NCBI RefSeq assembly: GCF_019029495.1
Contig: NZ_JAERQM010000001.1
Coordinates: forward strand, 372,001-436,000
Length of the DNA: 64,000 bases
Reading direction: 5' to 3'
DNA from: Falsiroseomonas oleicola
GTDB taxonomy: Bacteria; Pseudomonadota; Alphaproteobacteria; Acetobacterales; Acetobacteraceae
The notes beneath the pieces are model-generated. The model was not told the DNA's origin, searched no databases, and saw nothing but the letters and a program-made list of their open reading frames with translations. Shown piece by piece: positions 17,469 to 27,381 of this stretch. Numbering within the stretch: position 1 is the stretch's first letter; every line of letters begins with the position of its first letter. A program made the translations under genes and the position numbers.

Positions 17469-17909
17469 ATGAGCAGGGATCGCTGGGCGCCTCGGCCGGT
17501 GCGGGACATTCCCGATGGCACCGTGCTGTATGACGGCGTCTGCGTGATCTGCTCCGCCGCCTTCCGCTTCGTCGCGGCGCGTGATCCGGCGGCCCGCTTC
17601 CGCTTCACCGCGGTGCAGGACCCGCTGGGCGGGCGGCTGGCGGCGCAGCTCGGCATCCATCCCGAGAACCCGGAGAGCAATGCGGCGGTGCTGGATGGCG
17701 TCGCCCATATGAAGTCGGACGCCGCCCTTCAGGTGCTGTCGCGCCTGCCGCGCTGGGGCTGGGTGCGACATCTGCGGCATGTGCCGAAAAGCTGGCGCGA
17801 CTGGGTCTACGACCGCATTGCCCAAAACCGCTACCGGCTGTTCGGGCGGACCGAGACCTGCATGGTCCCTGGGCCGGAGCTGCGTCGGCATGTCGCGCGG
17901 GAGCCGTGA
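17469..17909 (+). CDS. DCC family (DUF393) thiol-disulfide oxidoreductase-like protein
   Basis: A 146-residue protein with YDGVCVICS at 21-29 (Cys25 and Cys28), the DxxCxxC mark of the DUF393/DCC family, thought to be thioredoxin-fold oxidoreductases. The body contains FRFTAVQDPLGG and the C-terminal KSWRDWVYDRIAQNRYRLFGR block seen throughout the family. Cytoplasmic. The start at ATG 17469 is 7 bp after the permease stop. Its end overlaps the GTG start of the next gene by four bases. Confidence 0.88.
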   Translation: MSRDRWAPRPVRDIPDGTVLYDGVCVICSAAFRFVAARDPAARFRFTAVQDPLGGRLAAQLGIHPENPESNAAVLDGVAHMKSDAALQVLSRLPRWGWVRHLRHVPKSWRDWVYDRIAQNRYRLFGRTETCMVPGPELRRHVAREP

Positions 17910-19567
17910 CGGCGCTTCGGGTGCTGGTCGTCGGCGGCACCGGCACTTTCGGCACCAGGCTGGTGCATGGCCTGGCGGAGACCACCACGCTCGGCATTGT
18001 CGTCGCCGGCCGTGATCTCGGCCGGGCCGAGGCGCTGGCCGGCGCCTTGCGGGCCAGGCATCCCGGGCGCGACATCTCCGCCTTGGCCCTCAATGCGGCG
18101 CAGATGACGGCGGAAGCCCTGCGTGCCACCGGCGCCTTCGCCCTGGTGGATGCCGCGGGCCCCTGGCAGGGCGCCGGCTATCACCTGCCCCGCGCGGCCC
18201 TTGCGGCCGGGATGCATGCCATCGACCTGTCCGACGCGCGCGAACATGTGGCAGGCTTCGCGGCCGCGCTGGATGAGGAAGCGCGCGGTGCCGGCCGCCT
18301 GGCGCTGACCGGCGCCAGTTCCACGCCCGCGCTGTCCAATGCCGTGCTGGACCATTTGCTGCGCGGCTGGCGGCAGGTGGATACGGTGGAGGTCGCGATC
18401 TCCCCCGGCAACCGGGCACCGCGTGGGCACAGCGTGGTACGGGCCATCCTGTCCTATGCCGGGCGCCCCGTCCGGGTTTTTGGCGACGGGCATTGGCGCG
18501 TTCAACCAGGCTGGGGAATGCTGCACCGCCGGCCGCTGCCCGGGCTTGGCCGGCGATGGCTGTCGCTCTGCGACACGCCGGACCTCGACCTCATCCCGGC
18601 CCGCTTCGCGCCCCGCCGCGCGGCGATCTTCCGGGCGGGGCTGGAACTGGCGCCGCTGCATTTCGGCCTGTGGCTCGCCAGCCTTGCGGGGCGTGCCGGG
18701 CTGAATCTGGCGCGCTTCAGCGGCGCCTTCCGCTGGCTGGCCGCTGCCTTCGACCGCTTCGGCACCGATCGCGGCGGCATGCTGGTGGAAGCGCGCGGCC
18801 GGGATGCCGAGGGCCTGCCCACCCTGGCACGCTGGATGCTTCTGGCCGAGGCGGGGGATGGGCCGATGGTCCCGACCTTGCCGGCGCTCGCGGTGCTGCG
18901 CGCCTTGGCGGAGGGAAGGTTGGAAGGCCGCGCCGGCGCCTCCGCCTGCGTCGGCGTGGTAGACTTGGCTGCCATCGAGGCGGAGTTCACGCCCTATCGC
19001 ATCCGCTGCACGTCGGAGGTCAGTCGACCGCTGCCGCTCTTTGCCCTGACCCTTGGCGCGGAGACCTTCGCGCGGCTGCCGGAGCCCCTGCGCGCGTTGC
19101 ACCGCCCAGGCTGGTGGCAGGCCGCGTCCGGCATGGCGGAGGTGGACGGGCCTTCCAGCCGGTTGGCGGCCCTGGTCGCACGCCTCGTCGGGTTCCCTTC
19201 GCCGGGCCGCATGCCGGTGCGGGTTGAGATCGAGGCGACGGACGAGGGTGAGCGCTGGACCCGCCATTTCGGCCCGCGCCGCTTCACCAGCCGGCTCTCC
19301 GCCAGCCGCTCCGGACATCTGACGGAGCGCTTCGGCCCCTTCGCCTTCGATCTCGCCTTGCCCTGCGACGCCAAGGGGATGCGGCTGGAGCTTCAGGGCT
19401 GGCGCTGCCTCGGCATTCCCCTGCCCCGCCGCCTCGCGCCGCTGAGCGACGCGAAGGAGGAAGTGGACGCCGCTGGCCGCTTCACCTTCGACGTGGAAAT
19501 CAGCCTGCCGCTCCGCCTCGGCCGCATCGTGCGCTACCGCGGCTGGCTGGTGCCGGAGCGCGCATGA
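17906..19567 (+). CDS. Saccharopine dehydrogenase-like protein with C-terminal DUF4166
   Basis: A 553-residue two-domain protein. Residues about 3-150 form a Rossmann NAD(P)-binding domain (RVLVVGGTGTFGTRLVHGL at 5-23, DAAGPWQGAGYHLPRAAL near 82-99) of the saccharopine dehydrogenase-like type. About 365-550 is a DUF4166 domain (LRALHRPGWWQAASGMAEV, WTRHFGPRRFTSRLS, ERFGPFAFDL, IVRYRGWLVPE). The fusion is known in this family but its substrate is not. The GTG start at 17906 overlaps the DCC gene stop. Last gene of the plus-strand run, convergent with rplQ. Confidence 0.85.
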   Translation: MTALRVLVVGGTGTFGTRLVHGLAETTTLGIVVAGRDLGRAEALAGALRARHPGRDISALALNAAQMTAEALRATGAFALVDAAGPWQGAGYHLPRAALAAGMHAIDLSDAREHVAGFAAALDEEARGAGRLALTGASSTPALSNAVLDHLLRGWRQVDTVEVAISPGNRAPRGHSVVRAILSYAGRPVRVFGDGHWRVQPGWGMLHRRPLPGLGRRWLSLCDTPDLDLIPARFAPRRAAIFRAGLELAPLHFGLWLASLAGRAGLNLARFSGAFRWLAAAFDRFGTDRGGMLVEARGRDAEGLPTLARWMLLAEAGDGPMVPTLPALAVLRALAEGRLEGRAGASACVGVVDLAAIEAEFTPYRIRCTSEVSRPLPLFALTLGAETFARLPEPLRALHRPGWWQAASGMAEVDGPSSRLAALVARLVGFPSPGRMPVRVEIEATDEGERWTRHFGPRRFTSRLSASRSGHLTERFGPFAFDLALPCDAKGMRLELQGWRCLGIPLPRRLAPLSDAKEEVDAAGRFTFDVEISLPLRLGRIVRYRGWLVPERA

Positions 19568-19590
19568 AAAAGGGCGCCTCGCGGCGCCCT
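19567..19590 (-). terminator. Intrinsic terminator after rplQ
   Basis: On the minus strand an 8-bp perfect stem (AGGGCGCC/GGCGCCCT, 19571-19590, loop GCGA) is followed by TTTT (19567-19570). It lies 28 bp past the rplQ stop and closes the whole minus-strand ribosomal cluster. It overlaps the stop of the convergent dehydrogenase gene. Confidence 0.85.
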
Positions 19591-19618
19591 GTCCCGTAGC
19601 CCTGGAGAGGAGAAGGCC

Positions 19619-20044
19619 TTACGCCTCGTCCGCCTCGCTCGGCACCGTCTCCGGCCGCGGGCCGCTGTCCAAGCCCTTGGCCGCGACATCGCGCTCGATC
19701 AGCTCGATCACCGCCATGTCGGCCGCATCGCCGTAGCGGACGCCGGCCTTCAGCACGCGGGTGTATCCGCCTTCGCGGGTCTTGTAGCGATCCGCGATGG
19801 TCGAGAACAGCTTGTCGACCACCTTCGGGTCGCGGATCTGCGCATAGGCCTGGCGGCGCGCATGCAGGTCGCCGCGCTTGCCGAGCGTGATGATCCGCTC
19901 GACATAGGGGCGCAGTTCCTTTGCCTTGGGCAGGGTGGTGGAGATCTGCTCGTGCTTGAGCAGGGCGGTCGCCATGCTGCGGAGCATCGCGAGCCGGTGG
20001 CTGGTGGTAACGCCGAGCTTACGGCCGGATACGCCGTGACGCAT
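19619..20044 (-). CDS. rplQ: 50S ribosomal protein L17
   Basis: A 141-residue L17: [17 protein letters not shown] at the N-terminus, then [25 protein letters not shown], the standard core. A charged tail after about residue 118 ([18 protein letters not shown]) is longer than in E. coli L17. Last gene of the alpha operon, downstream of rpoA with a 122-bp spacer and followed by the intrinsic terminator. Confidence 0.97.
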   Translation of the reverse strand: MRHGVSGRKLGVTTSHRLAMLRSMATALLKHEQISTTLPKAKELRPYVERIITLGKRGDLHARRQAYAQIRDPKVVDKLFSTIADRYKTREGGYTRVLKAGVRYGDAADMAVIELIERDVAAKGLDSGPRPETVPSEADEA

Positions 20045-20070
20045 GGTCCTGTTTCCTTAGAGAACCTGCA

Positions 20071-20088
20071 CCCCCGCCTCGGCGGGGG
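20071..20088 (-). other. rpoA-rplQ intergenic hairpin
   Basis: The inverted repeat CCCCCGCC/GGCGGGGG lies inside the 122-bp spacer between rpoA and rplQ. No T-run follows, so it is more likely an RNA-processing or stability element, or a weak attenuator, than a full terminator. Confidence 0.4.
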
Positions 20089-20166
20089 CACAGTGTATAT
20101 GTGCAGCGCAGTTTCACACTCATAGTCGGGGAGCGTGACTGCCCCTCCGCCTGCCCGAAGGCGCCC

Positions 20167-21180
20167 TCAGAAGGGCTCCTCGAGCTTCTTCGCCAGGTCC
20201 TCGATGTTCTCCGGCGGCCAGCCCGGCACGGTGATGCCGAGGCCGAGGCCCATGGAGGCGAGAACTTCCTTGATCTCGTTCAGCGACTTGCGGCCGAAGT
20301 TCGGCGTGCGGAGCATTTCCTGCTCGGTCTTCTGAACCAGGTCGCCGATATAGACGATGTTGTCGTTCTTCAGGCAGTTCGCCGAGCGGACCGAGAGCTC
20401 CAGCTCGTCGACCTTGCGCAGCAGGTTGCGGTTGAAGGGCAGATCGTCGCGGATCTCCTCAACCACACGCTGGCGCGGCTCCTCGAAGTTGATGAAGAGC
20501 TGAAGCTGCTCCTGCAGGATGCGCGCGGCGATGCCGACCGCATCCTCCGGCGTCACCGTGCCGTCGGTCTCGACGGTCAGGACCAGCTTGTCGTAGTCGG
20601 TCTTCTGGCCGACGCGGGTCGGCTGTACCTGATAGGCCACGCGGCGCACCGGGGAGTAGATGGCATCGATCGGGATCAGGCCGATCGGCGCATCCTCGGG
20701 ACGGTTCTCGCTGGCCGGAACGTAGCCCTTGCCGGTATCGACCGTCAGCTCCATGGACAGCTTGGCGCCGTCATCGAGCGAGCAGATCACCAGGTCGGGG
20801 TTCGAGATCTCGATATCGCCCGAGGTCTGGATCTGGCCGGCGGTCACTTCGCCCGGGCCGGTCGCGGTGAGCTGGAGGCGCTTCGGCCCATCGCCCTGCA
20901 TGCGAACAGCAAGCTGCTTCACGTTCAGGACGATGTCCGTCACGTCTTCGCGCACACCCTGAAGGCTGCTGAATTCATGCAGCGCGCCGTCGATACGCAC
21001 AGCCGTCACCGCCGCGCCCTGCAGCGAGGACAGCAGGATGCGGCGCAGCGCATTGCCCAGCGTCATGCCGAAGCCGCGCTCCAGCGGCTCCGCGATCAGC
21101 GTCGCGAGCCGCGTCGGGTCGGCGCCGAGCTCGACGTCCTTCTTGGTCTCGATCAGCGAACGCCAGTTCTTCTCGATCAC
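20167..21180 (-). CDS. rpoA: RNA polymerase alpha subunit
   Basis: A 337-residue alpha subunit. The N-terminal assembly domain (about 1-235) has [23 protein letters not shown] near 30-52. The C-terminal domain (about 250-330) contains [38 protein letters not shown]-type helices, written here only in part. It dimerises to nucleate RNA polymerase and contacts UP elements and activators. Third gene of rpsM-rpsK-rpoA-rplQ, normal length; rpsD, which sits in this operon in E. coli, is absent. Confidence 0.98.
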   Translation of the reverse strand: MIEKNWRSLIETKKDVELGADPTRLATLIAEPLERGFGMTLGNALRRILLSSLQGAAVTAVRIDGALHEFSSLQGVREDVTDIVLNVKQLAVRMQGDGPKRLQLTATGPGEVTAGQIQTSGDIEISNPDLVICSLDDGAKLSMELTVDTGKGYVPASENRPEDAPIGLIPIDAIYSPVRRVAYQVQPTRVGQKTDYDKLVLTVETDGTVTPEDAVGIAARILQEQLQLFINFEEPRQRVVEEIRDDLPFNRNLLRKVDELELSVRSANCLKNDNIVYIGDLVQKTEQEMLRTPNFGRKSLNEIKEVLASMGLGLGITVPGWPPENIEDLAKKLEEPF

Positions 21181-21222
21181 GGTCTATTCCCCTGCCTGCA
21201 CCGATGCGCCAGCCACGTCCGA

Positions 21223-21621
21223 TCAGACGCGGCGGCGCTTCCGGGGGCGGCAGCCATTGTGCGGGATGGGCGTCACGTCGCGGATCGCGGTGACGTAAAA
21301 GCCGACAGCCTGCAAAGCGCGCAGCGCCGACTCACGGCCCGAACCCGGCCCGGAGACCTGGATTTCCAGCGTCTCCATGCCATGCTCACGGGCCTTCTTG
21401 CCGGCGTCCTCGGCGGCGACCTGGGCGGCATAGGGCGTGCTCTTGCGGCTGCCCTTGAAGCCCTGGCTGCCGGCCGACGACCAGGCGATGGCATTGCCCT
21501 GCGCGTCGGTGATCGTCACCACGGTGTTGTTGAAGGAGGCGAGGACATGCGCCACGCCGGAAGAAATATTCTTCCGTTCCTTCTTGCGGGGGCGGGAGCC
21601 GGCGCGGGGTTCGCGAGCCAT
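21223..21621 (-). CDS. rpsK: 30S ribosomal protein S11
   Basis: A 132-residue S11 with [31 protein letters not shown] and the C-terminal [18 protein letters not shown]. Small-subunit platform protein contacting 16S rRNA near the E site. 1 bp after the rpsM stop and 42 bp before rpoA. Confidence 0.98.
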   Translation of the reverse strand: MAREPRAGSRPRKKERKNISSGVAHVLASFNNTVVTITDAQGNAIAWSSAGSQGFKGSRKSTPYAAQVAAEDAGKKAREHGMETLEIQVSGPGSGRESALRALQAVGFYVTAIRDVTPIPHNGCRPRKRRRV

Positions 21622-21622
21622 C

Positions 21623-22000
21623 TTACTTCGTCACCTTCTTCTTGCCGGCGATCGCCACGGCCTTGCCCTTGCGGGTGCGCGCATTGGTATGCGTGCGCTG
21701 GCCACGGACCGGCAGACCCTTGCGGTGACGGAGGCCGCGATAGCAGGCCATGTCCATCAGCCGCTTCTTGTTCATCGCCTCTTCACGCCGCAGGTCGCCC
21801 TCGACGCGGTATTCCCGGTCGATCAGCTCGCGCACGCGGAGGATTTCATCGTCGGTCATCTGGTTCACGCGGCGATCCTCAGGGATGCCGAGCTGCTCGC
21901 AGATCACCTTCGCGTTCTGCGGACCGATGCCATAGATGTAGCGGAGCGAGATGAGCACCCGCTTGTTGGTTGGGATGTTCACGCCGGCGATGCGCGCCAC
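21623..22000 (-). CDS. rpsM: 30S ribosomal protein S13
   Basis: A 125-residue S13: [20 protein letters not shown] at the start, then [19 protein letters not shown] and the basic [20 protein letters not shown]. It lies in the head of the 30S subunit and contacts the P-site tRNA. The start is GTG at 22000 (GAGGAGAGAGGCACC upstream); the frame stays open for another 35 codons upstream, but those residues are unlike S13. First gene of the alpha operon. Confidence 0.97.
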   Translation of the reverse strand: MARIAGVNIPTNKRVLISLRYIYGIGPQNAKVICEQLGIPEDRRVNQMTDDEILRVRELIDREYRVEGDLRREEAMNKKRLMDMACYRGLRHRKGLPVRGQRTHTNARTRKGKAVAIAGKKKVTK

Positions 22001-22189
22001 GGTGCCTCTCTCCTCATCGGGCCTGTGGCCCGCATCAAACAGACGGGCTTGCGGCCCGCATACATAAAAACCAGGCCCGGGAGGGGCCCCGCCGGAGCGG
22101 GACAAGGCCAGCGGGACTCGCTGGAAAACCCCAATCAGGCACGCAACGGCGAAGAGCGGCCGGAGGAACCTCCGGACCGCAGGGGCCGG

Positions 22190-22219
22190 GTGCTACACCG
22201 ACCCCCGCAGGGGAGTCAA
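22190..22219 (-). promoter_or_regulatory. Candidate promoter for the rpsM-rpsK-rpoA-rplQ operon
   Basis: On the minus strand TTGACT (22214-22219) is followed after 18 bp by TAGCAC (22190-22195), beginning just past the adk stop. It would leave a leader of about 180 nt before rpsM containing a G+C-rich stem with one bulged T (about 22156-22180). In E. coli this leader binds S4, but rpsD is not in this operon, so the leader's regulator is unknown. Confidence 0.4.
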
Positions 22220-22220
22220 G

Positions 22221-22877
22221 TCACGCGCCGGGAGGCCCGAGGATCTCGGCCAATTGCCGCGTCACCTCGTCCATCTCGGCCATCCCATCCACCTGCCGCA
22301 GCTTCCCCTGCGCCGCGTAATGCGGCAGCAGCGGCGCTGTCTGGCGGTGATAGGCCTCCAGCCGCGCCGCGACCGTCTCTGCACGGTCATCGGCACGCCT
22401 CACGAACTCCGTGCTGCCACAGGCGTCACAGACGCCCACGACAGCCGTCGGCTTGAAGCGGTCGTGGTAGCCCTCGCCGCATCTCGCACAGGTGAAGCGA
22501 CCGGCGATTCGATCGACCAGCGCCGAATCATCCACCTTCAACTCAACGACCTGGTCGAGCGGCAGTCCCGTCTCGGCCAGCATCCTGTCCAGCGCCTCGG
22601 CCTGCGGCACGGTGCGCGGAAAGCCATCCAGGATGAACCCCTTCTGCACGTCCGGCGCCCGCACGCGGCCCGCCAGCATGCCGATTAGGATGCTGTCCGG
22701 CACCAACTCGCCCCGCTCCATGATCGCCTTGGCCTCCAGGCCGATGGCGGAGCCGGACTTCACCTCTGCGCGGAGCATGTCGCCCGTGGCAACCTGGACA
22801 ACGCCGTAGCGCTCCTCCAGCCGCTTCGCCTGCGTGCCTTTGCCGGCGCCCGGAGGACCCAGCAGGATCAACCTCAT
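22221..22877 (-). CDS. adk: Adenylate kinase
   Basis: A 218-residue enzyme for ATP + AMP = 2 ADP. The P-loop GPPGAGKGT is at 7-15 and the AMP-binding DGFPRT is at 84-89. The LID carries four cysteines (130, 133, 150, 153) as a CxxC...CxxC zinc site, so this is the long, zinc-type form. ATG overlaps the secY stop (ATGA). Confidence 0.97.
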   Translation of the reverse strand: MRLILLGPPGAGKGTQAKRLEERYGVVQVATGDMLRAEVKSGSAIGLEAKAIMERGELVPDSILIGMLAGRVRAPDVQKGFILDGFPRTVPQAEALDRMLAETGLPLDQVVELKVDDSALVDRIAGRFTCARCGEGYHDRFKPTAVVGVCDACGSTEFVRRADDRAETVAARLEAYHRQTAPLLPHYAAQGKLRQVDGMAEMDEVTRQLAEILGPPGA

Positions 22878-24241
22878 CGACCACGTCCCCCCGGCTGCGT
22901 GCCACGACCACCCAGCCGCGCCTTCTTGATGAGCCCTTCATACTGATGGGCAAACAAATGTGACTGCACCTGGGCCACCGTGTCCATGGTGACGGAGACG
23001 ATGATGAGCAATGAGGTGCCGCCGAAGTAGAAGGGCACACCGTAATTGGAGATCAGCAACTCCGGCAGGATGCAGACGACGGACAGATAGATGGCGCCCA
23101 CCGCAGTCAGTCGGGTCAGCACCCGGTCGAAATACTGCGCGGTCGGCAGGCCTGGCCGGATGCCCGGCACGAAGCCACCATACTTGCGCAGATTGTCCGC
23201 TGTCTCCTGCGGGTTGAAGACCACCGCCGTGTAGAAGAAGGCGAAGAAGACGATCAGCGCCAGGTACAGCGCCATGTACAGCGGCTGCCCATGGGCCAGC
23301 AGATTGGCGGCGTCGGTGATCCAGGACGCCTCGGTCTGATCCGACCGGAAGGCCGCGAAGGTGGCCGGCAGCAGCAGCAGCGAGGAGGCGAAGATCGGCG
23401 GCATGACGCCGGCCGTGTTCAGCTTCAGCGGCAGATGCGTGTTCTCGCCGCCGAACATCCGGTTGCCCACCTGGCGCTTCGGATATTGCACCGGGATGCG
23501 CCGCTGCGCCCGCTCCACGAAGACCACCAAGGCGATAACCAGCAGCGCGATGACCAGGAAGGCCATGATGAAGAAGGTCGAGAGCGCGCCTGTCCGGCCC
23601 AGTTCCAGCGTGCTGGCCAGGGCGGAGGGCAGGTTCGCCACGATACCCGCGAAGATGATCAGGCTGATGCCGTTGCCGATGCCGCGCGCGGTGATCTGCT
23701 CGCCCAGCCACATCAGGAACATGGTGCCGCCGACCAGCGTGATGACGCAGGAGACGCGGAAGAACCAGCCCGGATCATGCACCGCCGACCCGAAGCTGCC
23801 GCGCAGGCTCTCGAGCCCCACGGCGATGCCGTAGGCCTGGAAGATCGCGATGAACAGGCACAGGTAGCGCGTGTACTGGTTGAGCTTCTTCCGCCCCGAC
23901 TCGCCTTCCTTCTTCAGGGCTTCCCAGGAGGGAATGGCGGCCGTCATCAACTGAACGATGATGCTGGCGGAGATATAGGGCATGATGTTGAGCGCGAAGA
24001 TCGTCATGCGCCCCAGCGAACCGCCGGTGAACATGTCGAACATGCCCAGGATGCCGCCGCCCATCTGCTGGAGCAGCTCCGCCATCACGCCGGCATCGAT
24101 GCCAGGCACGGGCACGTAGGAGCCGATCCGGTAGACGATCAAAGCGCCCAGGGTGAACCACAGCCGATTCTTCAGCTCGGTGGCCTTGGCCAGCACCCCG
24201 AGGTTCAGATTGGCCGCAAGCTGTTCGGCGGCGGACGCCAT
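22874..24241 (-). CDS. secY: Preprotein translocase subunit SecY
   Basis: A 455-residue ten-helix channel protein of the Sec translocon. The first helix region reads [26 protein letters not shown], followed by the plug region ([25 protein letters not shown]) and the cytoplasmic loop with [13 protein letters not shown]. It pairs with SecE, encoded in the same window. ATG 24241 follows GGAGGGATCGCAT; an upstream in-frame ATG (24280) adds unrelated residues. Followed by adk with overlap, preceded by a 131-bp spacer after rplO in which I see nothing else. Confidence 0.97.
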   Translation of the reverse strand: MASAAEQLAANLNLGVLAKATELKNRLWFTLGALIVYRIGSYVPVPGIDAGVMAELLQQMGGGILGMFDMFTGGSLGRMTIFALNIMPYISASIIVQLMTAAIPSWEALKKEGESGRKKLNQYTRYLCLFIAIFQAYGIAVGLESLRGSFGSAVHDPGWFFRVSCVITLVGGTMFLMWLGEQITARGIGNGISLIIFAGIVANLPSALASTLELGRTGALSTFFIMAFLVIALLVIALVVFVERAQRRIPVQYPKRQVGNRMFGGENTHLPLKLNTAGVMPPIFASSLLLLPATFAAFRSDQTEASWITDAANLLAHGQPLYMALYLALIVFFAFFYTAVVFNPQETADNLRKYGGFVPGIRPGLPTAQYFDRVLTRLTAVGAIYLSVVCILPELLISNYGVPFYFGGTSLLIIVSVTMDTVAQVQSHLFAHQYEGLIKKARLGGRGTQPGGRGR

Positions 24242-24372
24242 ATGCGATCCCTCCTCGCGAAAGCGGCGCCCCCATGCCACGCCGAAAAGGCAGGCCCGGG
24301 ACGCCGCGTCGCAGCTATCCTAAAGTGCCGCCCCACACACGCTGGTGCAAGGGCGACAACAGCTCGGTCGCC

Positions 24373-24867
24373 TCAGGCTGCGGCCTCGGCATCTGCCGCC
24401 GGGGTCACCAGCAACGTCAGCGAGCCGCCAGCGGCCTGAATCGCGGCAGCCGCCGCGGCGGAGGCACCGGACACGGTCAGGGTGACCGCGCGGGTGATCT
24501 CGCCGGTCGCCAGCAGGCGCACGCCGACATACTTCGGCGAGCTGCGCACCACGCCTGCGGCCTGCAGCATCGCCTCGTCGATCGCGCCTTCGGCCGGCAG
24601 GCGGCCATCGGCGATCGCCTTGTCCAGCGCGCCGAGATTCAGCGGCGCGTAGTGCTTGCGGAAGATGTTCACGAAGCCACGCTTCGGCAGCCGCCGATAG
24701 ATCGGGAGCTGACCGCCCTCGAACCCATTCAGCGACACGCCGGTGCGCGCCTTCTGACCCTTGACGCCGCGGCCAGAGGTCTTGCCCTTGCCGGAGCCGA
24801 TGCCACGGCCGATGCGCTTGAACTTCGGCCGGGCGCCGTCGTTGTCCCGGATTTCGTTGAGCTTCAT
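24373..24867 (-). CDS. rplO: 50S ribosomal protein L15
   Basis: A 164-residue L15 starting [20 protein letters not shown], with the glycine-rich [24 protein letters not shown]-type loop (about 20-45) and [17 protein letters not shown]. The C-terminus has an Ala-rich extension ([15 protein letters not shown]). One base past the rpmD stop. Confidence 0.97.
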   Translation of the reverse strand: MKLNEIRDNDGARPKFKRIGRGIGSGKGKTSGRGVKGQKARTGVSLNGFEGGQLPIYRRLPKRGFVNIFRKHYAPLNLGALDKAIADGRLPAEGAIDEAMLQAAGVVRSSPKYVGVRLLATGEITRAVTLTVSGASAAAAAAIQAAGGSLTLLVTPAADAEAAA

Positions 24868-24868
24868 G

Positions 24869-25057
24869 TTATTCCCCGTCCACCTGAATCAGGTGGGCGA
24901 CCTTCCGGATCATGCCGCGCACCGCCGGAGTATCCTCCAGCTCGCTGGTGCGGCGGATCTTGTTCAGGCCCAGCCCGATCAGCGTCTCGCGCTGCCCCGG
25001 CTTGCGGCCGATCGGCGACCCGGTCTGGGTCACCTTCACGGTCTTCTTGTCAGACAT
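24869..25057 (-). CDS. rpmD: 50S ribosomal protein L30
   Basis: A 62-residue L30: [20 protein letters not shown], then [21 protein letters not shown], the complete family core. The start at ATG 25057 lies 8 bp inside the end of rpsE, so translation is coupled. An open frame continues upstream but encodes nothing L30-like. Confidence 0.96.
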   Translation of the reverse strand: MSDKKTVKVTQTGSPIGRKPGQRETLIGLGLNKIRRTSELEDTPAVRGMIRKVAHLIQVDGE

Positions 25058-25688
25058 TGGCTGCCTCCGGCGCCGCGCCCTCGGCCACGGCATCCTTGCG
25101 CGGACCCAGCAGGTCCGAGACCTTCTTGCCGCGGCGTGCCGCAACAGCCCGCGGGCTGGTGCAACGGCCGAGCGCCGCGAAGGTCGCCTTCACCATGTTA
25201 TGCGGATTCGTCGTGCCGGTGCACTTGGCGACGACGTCGCCCATGCCCAGCGTCTCGAACACCGCGCGCATCGGGCCACCGGCGATGATGCCGGTACCGG
25301 CCGGCGCGGCACGCAGGATGACGCGGCCGGCGCCGTACTCGCCGATCTGGTCATGATGCAGGGTGCGGCCCTCGCGCATCGGCACGCGGATCATCGTGCG
25401 CTTCGCACGTTCCGTCGCCTTGCGGATCGCCTCCGGCACCTCACGCGCCTTGCCGGCGCCCCAGCCGACGCGGCCCTTCTGGTCGCCAACCACGACCAGC
25501 GCGGCGAAGCTGAAGCGACGGCCGCCCTTCACCACCTTGGCCACACGGTTGATGGTGACCAGCTTGTCCTTCAGGTCGTCGCCGTCCTGGCGCTCCTGCC
25601 GGTTCTCGTTGCGGTCGCGACCGCGGCCCCGGCGACGATCGCCCTCACCGCCACCGCCGCCCTCGCCGCTCCTGGGTTCCCGTGCCAT
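25050..25688 (-). CDS. rpsE: 30S ribosomal protein S5
   Basis: A 212-residue S5. The RNA-binding domain has [26 protein letters not shown] and [17 protein letters not shown]; the C-terminal domain has [16 protein letters not shown]. Compared with E. coli (167 aa) it has an unusual N-terminal tail of about 40 residues, rich in Gly, Arg, Asp and Gln ([19 protein letters not shown]). Such tails are common in alphaproteobacterial S5. Confidence 0.97.
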   Translation of the reverse strand: MAREPRSGEGGGGGEGDRRRGRGRDRNENRQERQDGDDLKDKLVTINRVAKVVKGGRRFSFAALVVVGDQKGRVGWGAGKAREVPEAIRKATERAKRTMIRVPMREGRTLHHDQIGEYGAGRVILRAAPAGTGIIAGGPMRAVFETLGMGDVVAKCTGTTNPHNMVKATFAALGRCTSPRAVAARRGKKVSDLLGPRKDAVAEGAAPEAANV

Positions 25689-25699
25689 TCCCGAACTCC

Positions 25700-26065
25700 T
25701 CAGAAGGACAGGCCGCCCTCGCGGGCAGCCTCCGCGAGCGCCTTGATGCGGCCGTGATAGAGATACGGCCCACGATCGAACACCACCGCCGACACGCCGG
25801 CGGCCAGGGCGCGTTCCGCCACCAGCTTGCCAACGGCCGCAGCCGCATCCTTGTCGGCACCGGTCTTCAGCTCATCGCGCATCGCCTTCTCGAGCGACGA
25901 GGCCGCGGCCACCGTGCGGCCCGCCTTGTCGTCGATGACCTGCGCATAGATGTGCCGCCCCGAGCGGAAGATGGACAGCCGAACGCGGCCACCCGACTTC
26001 ATCTTGAGCTGGTAGCGCAGCCGCGAACGGCGGCGCTCCGTGAGTGCGAGCTTCCTGTCGGCCAT
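25700..26065 (-). CDS. rplR: 50S ribosomal protein L18
   Basis: A 121-residue L18 with [18 protein letters not shown] and the C-terminal [26 protein letters not shown]. It binds 5S rRNA with L5 and L25. ATG shares one base with the rplF stop (TAATG). Confidence 0.97.
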   Translation of the reverse strand: MADRKLALTERRRSRLRYQLKMKSGGRVRLSIFRSGRHIYAQVIDDKAGRTVAAASSLEKAMRDELKTGADKDAAAAVGKLVAERALAAGVSAVVFDRGPYLYHGRIKALAEAAREGGLSF

Positions 26066-26598
26066 TACTTCTTCTTACCCTCCTTCCGGAGGATCACCTC
26101 GTTGTCGTACCGCACGCCCTTGCCCTTGTAGGGCTCCGGGCCGCGATACGCGCGGATCTCAGAGGCCACCTGGCCAACCTGGCGCTTGTCAGCGCCTTCC
26201 ACCTTGATGGAGGTCGGCTTCTCGCAGGTGATCTTGATGCCCGCCGGGATCGGATAGCGGATATCGTGGCTGTAGCCGAGGTTGAGCACCAGCTCCTTCC
26301 CCTGCACGGCCGCACGATAACCGGTGCCAGTAATTTCCATGTTCCGGGCGAAGCCGGTGGAAACGCCCGTCACCATGCTCTGGATCAGGCTGCGCGTGGT
26401 GCCCCACATGGTGCGGGACTTGCGGTCCCCGCCACGCGGCGCCACCGCGACCTGGCCGTCGTCGATGGTGACATCGACTTCCTCGGTCAGGTCGAGCGAC
26501 AGCTCGCCATTCTTGCCCTTGGCCACGATCTTGCGGCCCTGCAGCGCCACCTGGACGCCTGCCGGAACCGGGACCGGATATTTGCCGACGCGAGACAT
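26065..26598 (-). CDS. rplF: 50S ribosomal protein L6
   Basis: A 177-residue L6 from [15 protein letters not shown], with [18 protein letters not shown] and the C-terminal [24 protein letters not shown] typical of bacterial L6. ATG at 26598 gives the family N-terminus; the frame continues upstream without similarity. It sits near the base of the L7/L12 stalk. Confidence 0.97.
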   Translation of the reverse strand: MSRVGKYPVPVPAGVQVALQGRKIVAKGKNGELSLDLTEEVDVTIDDGQVAVAPRGGDRKSRTMWGTTRSLIQSMVTGVSTGFARNMEITGTGYRAAVQGKELVLNLGYSHDIRYPIPAGIKITCEKPTSIKVEGADKRQVGQVASEIRAYRGPEPYKGKGVRYDNEVILRKEGKKK

Positions 26599-26611
26599 GT
26601 CTATCCTCCCG

Positions 26612-27010
26612 TCAGAATACGCGGCAAAGGACTTCGCCGCCAACATTGGCAGCGCGAGCCTCATTGTCGCTCATCACGCCCTTCGGCGTGGACAGGATCG
26701 AAATACCGAGGCCAGAGTAGAACTTCGGCAGCTCGGCAATCTTGGAATAGACCCGGCGGCCCGGCTTGGACACGCGCGCGATTTCCTTGATGGCGGGCTC
26801 GCCTTCAGAATACTTCAGCTCGATGCTGATGACGCTGATGCCGGGGCGGAGCTGCTCCGTGGCGAAGGCGCGGATGTAGCCTTCGCGCTTCAGCACATCG
26901 AGAACATTCTCCCGCAGCTTCGAGGCCGGCGCGACGCAACGGCTCTGCCGTGCGCGCTGCGCGTTGCGGATACGGGTGAGCATATCACCCAACGGATCGG
27001 ACAGCGACAT
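26612..27010 (-). CDS. rpsH: 30S ribosomal protein S8
   Basis: A 132-residue S8: [18 protein letters not shown], then [45 protein letters not shown] and GGEVLCRVF. In E. coli S8 represses the spc operon by binding mRNA near rplE; the target was not looked for structurally here. Confidence 0.98.
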   Translation of the reverse strand: MSLSDPLGDMLTRIRNAQRARQSRCVAPASKLRENVLDVLKREGYIRAFATEQLRPGISVISIELKYSEGEPAIKEIARVSKPGRRVYSKIAELPKFYSGLGISILSTPKGVMSDNEARAANVGGEVLCRVF

Positions 27011-27022
27011 GCGCGGCCCTCC

Positions 27023-27328
27023 TTACCAGCTGGCCTTAACCAGCCCCGGAATCTGGCCATTATTGGCAAGATCACGAAGCTGGTTACGGCTGAGCTTGAA
27101 CTTGCGGTAGTTACCGCGGGGACGACCGGTGAGCTCGCAGCGCAGGCGGACGCGGATCTTGGCACCGTTGCGCGGCAACTGTGCCAGCTTCAACGTCGCC
27201 TCGAACCGCTCTTCCACCGGCAACTCGCGATCCATCACCACCGCCTTGAGGGCGGCGCGCTTGGGCGCGTGCAGCTTGGACAGCCGTTCACGACGCTTGT
27301 TCTTCATGACAGACGAGGTCTTGGCCAT
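27023..27328 (-). CDS. rpsN: 30S ribosomal protein S14, zinc-free form
   Basis: A 101-residue S14 of the long type: [20 protein letters not shown] and the C-terminal [31 protein letters not shown]. It lacks the CxxC pairs of the short zinc form, matching the zinc-free L36 in this window. Confidence 0.97.
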   Translation of the reverse strand: MAKTSSVMKNKRRERLSKLHAPKRAALKAVVMDRELPVEERFEATLKLAQLPRNGAKIRVRLRCELTGRPRGNYRKFKLSRNQLRDLANNGQIPGLVKASW

Positions 27329-27381
27329 ACCGTCTCTAATCCTCCGGAACCTGCCTGACGCGTGTCAGGCGGTTTTCCAAA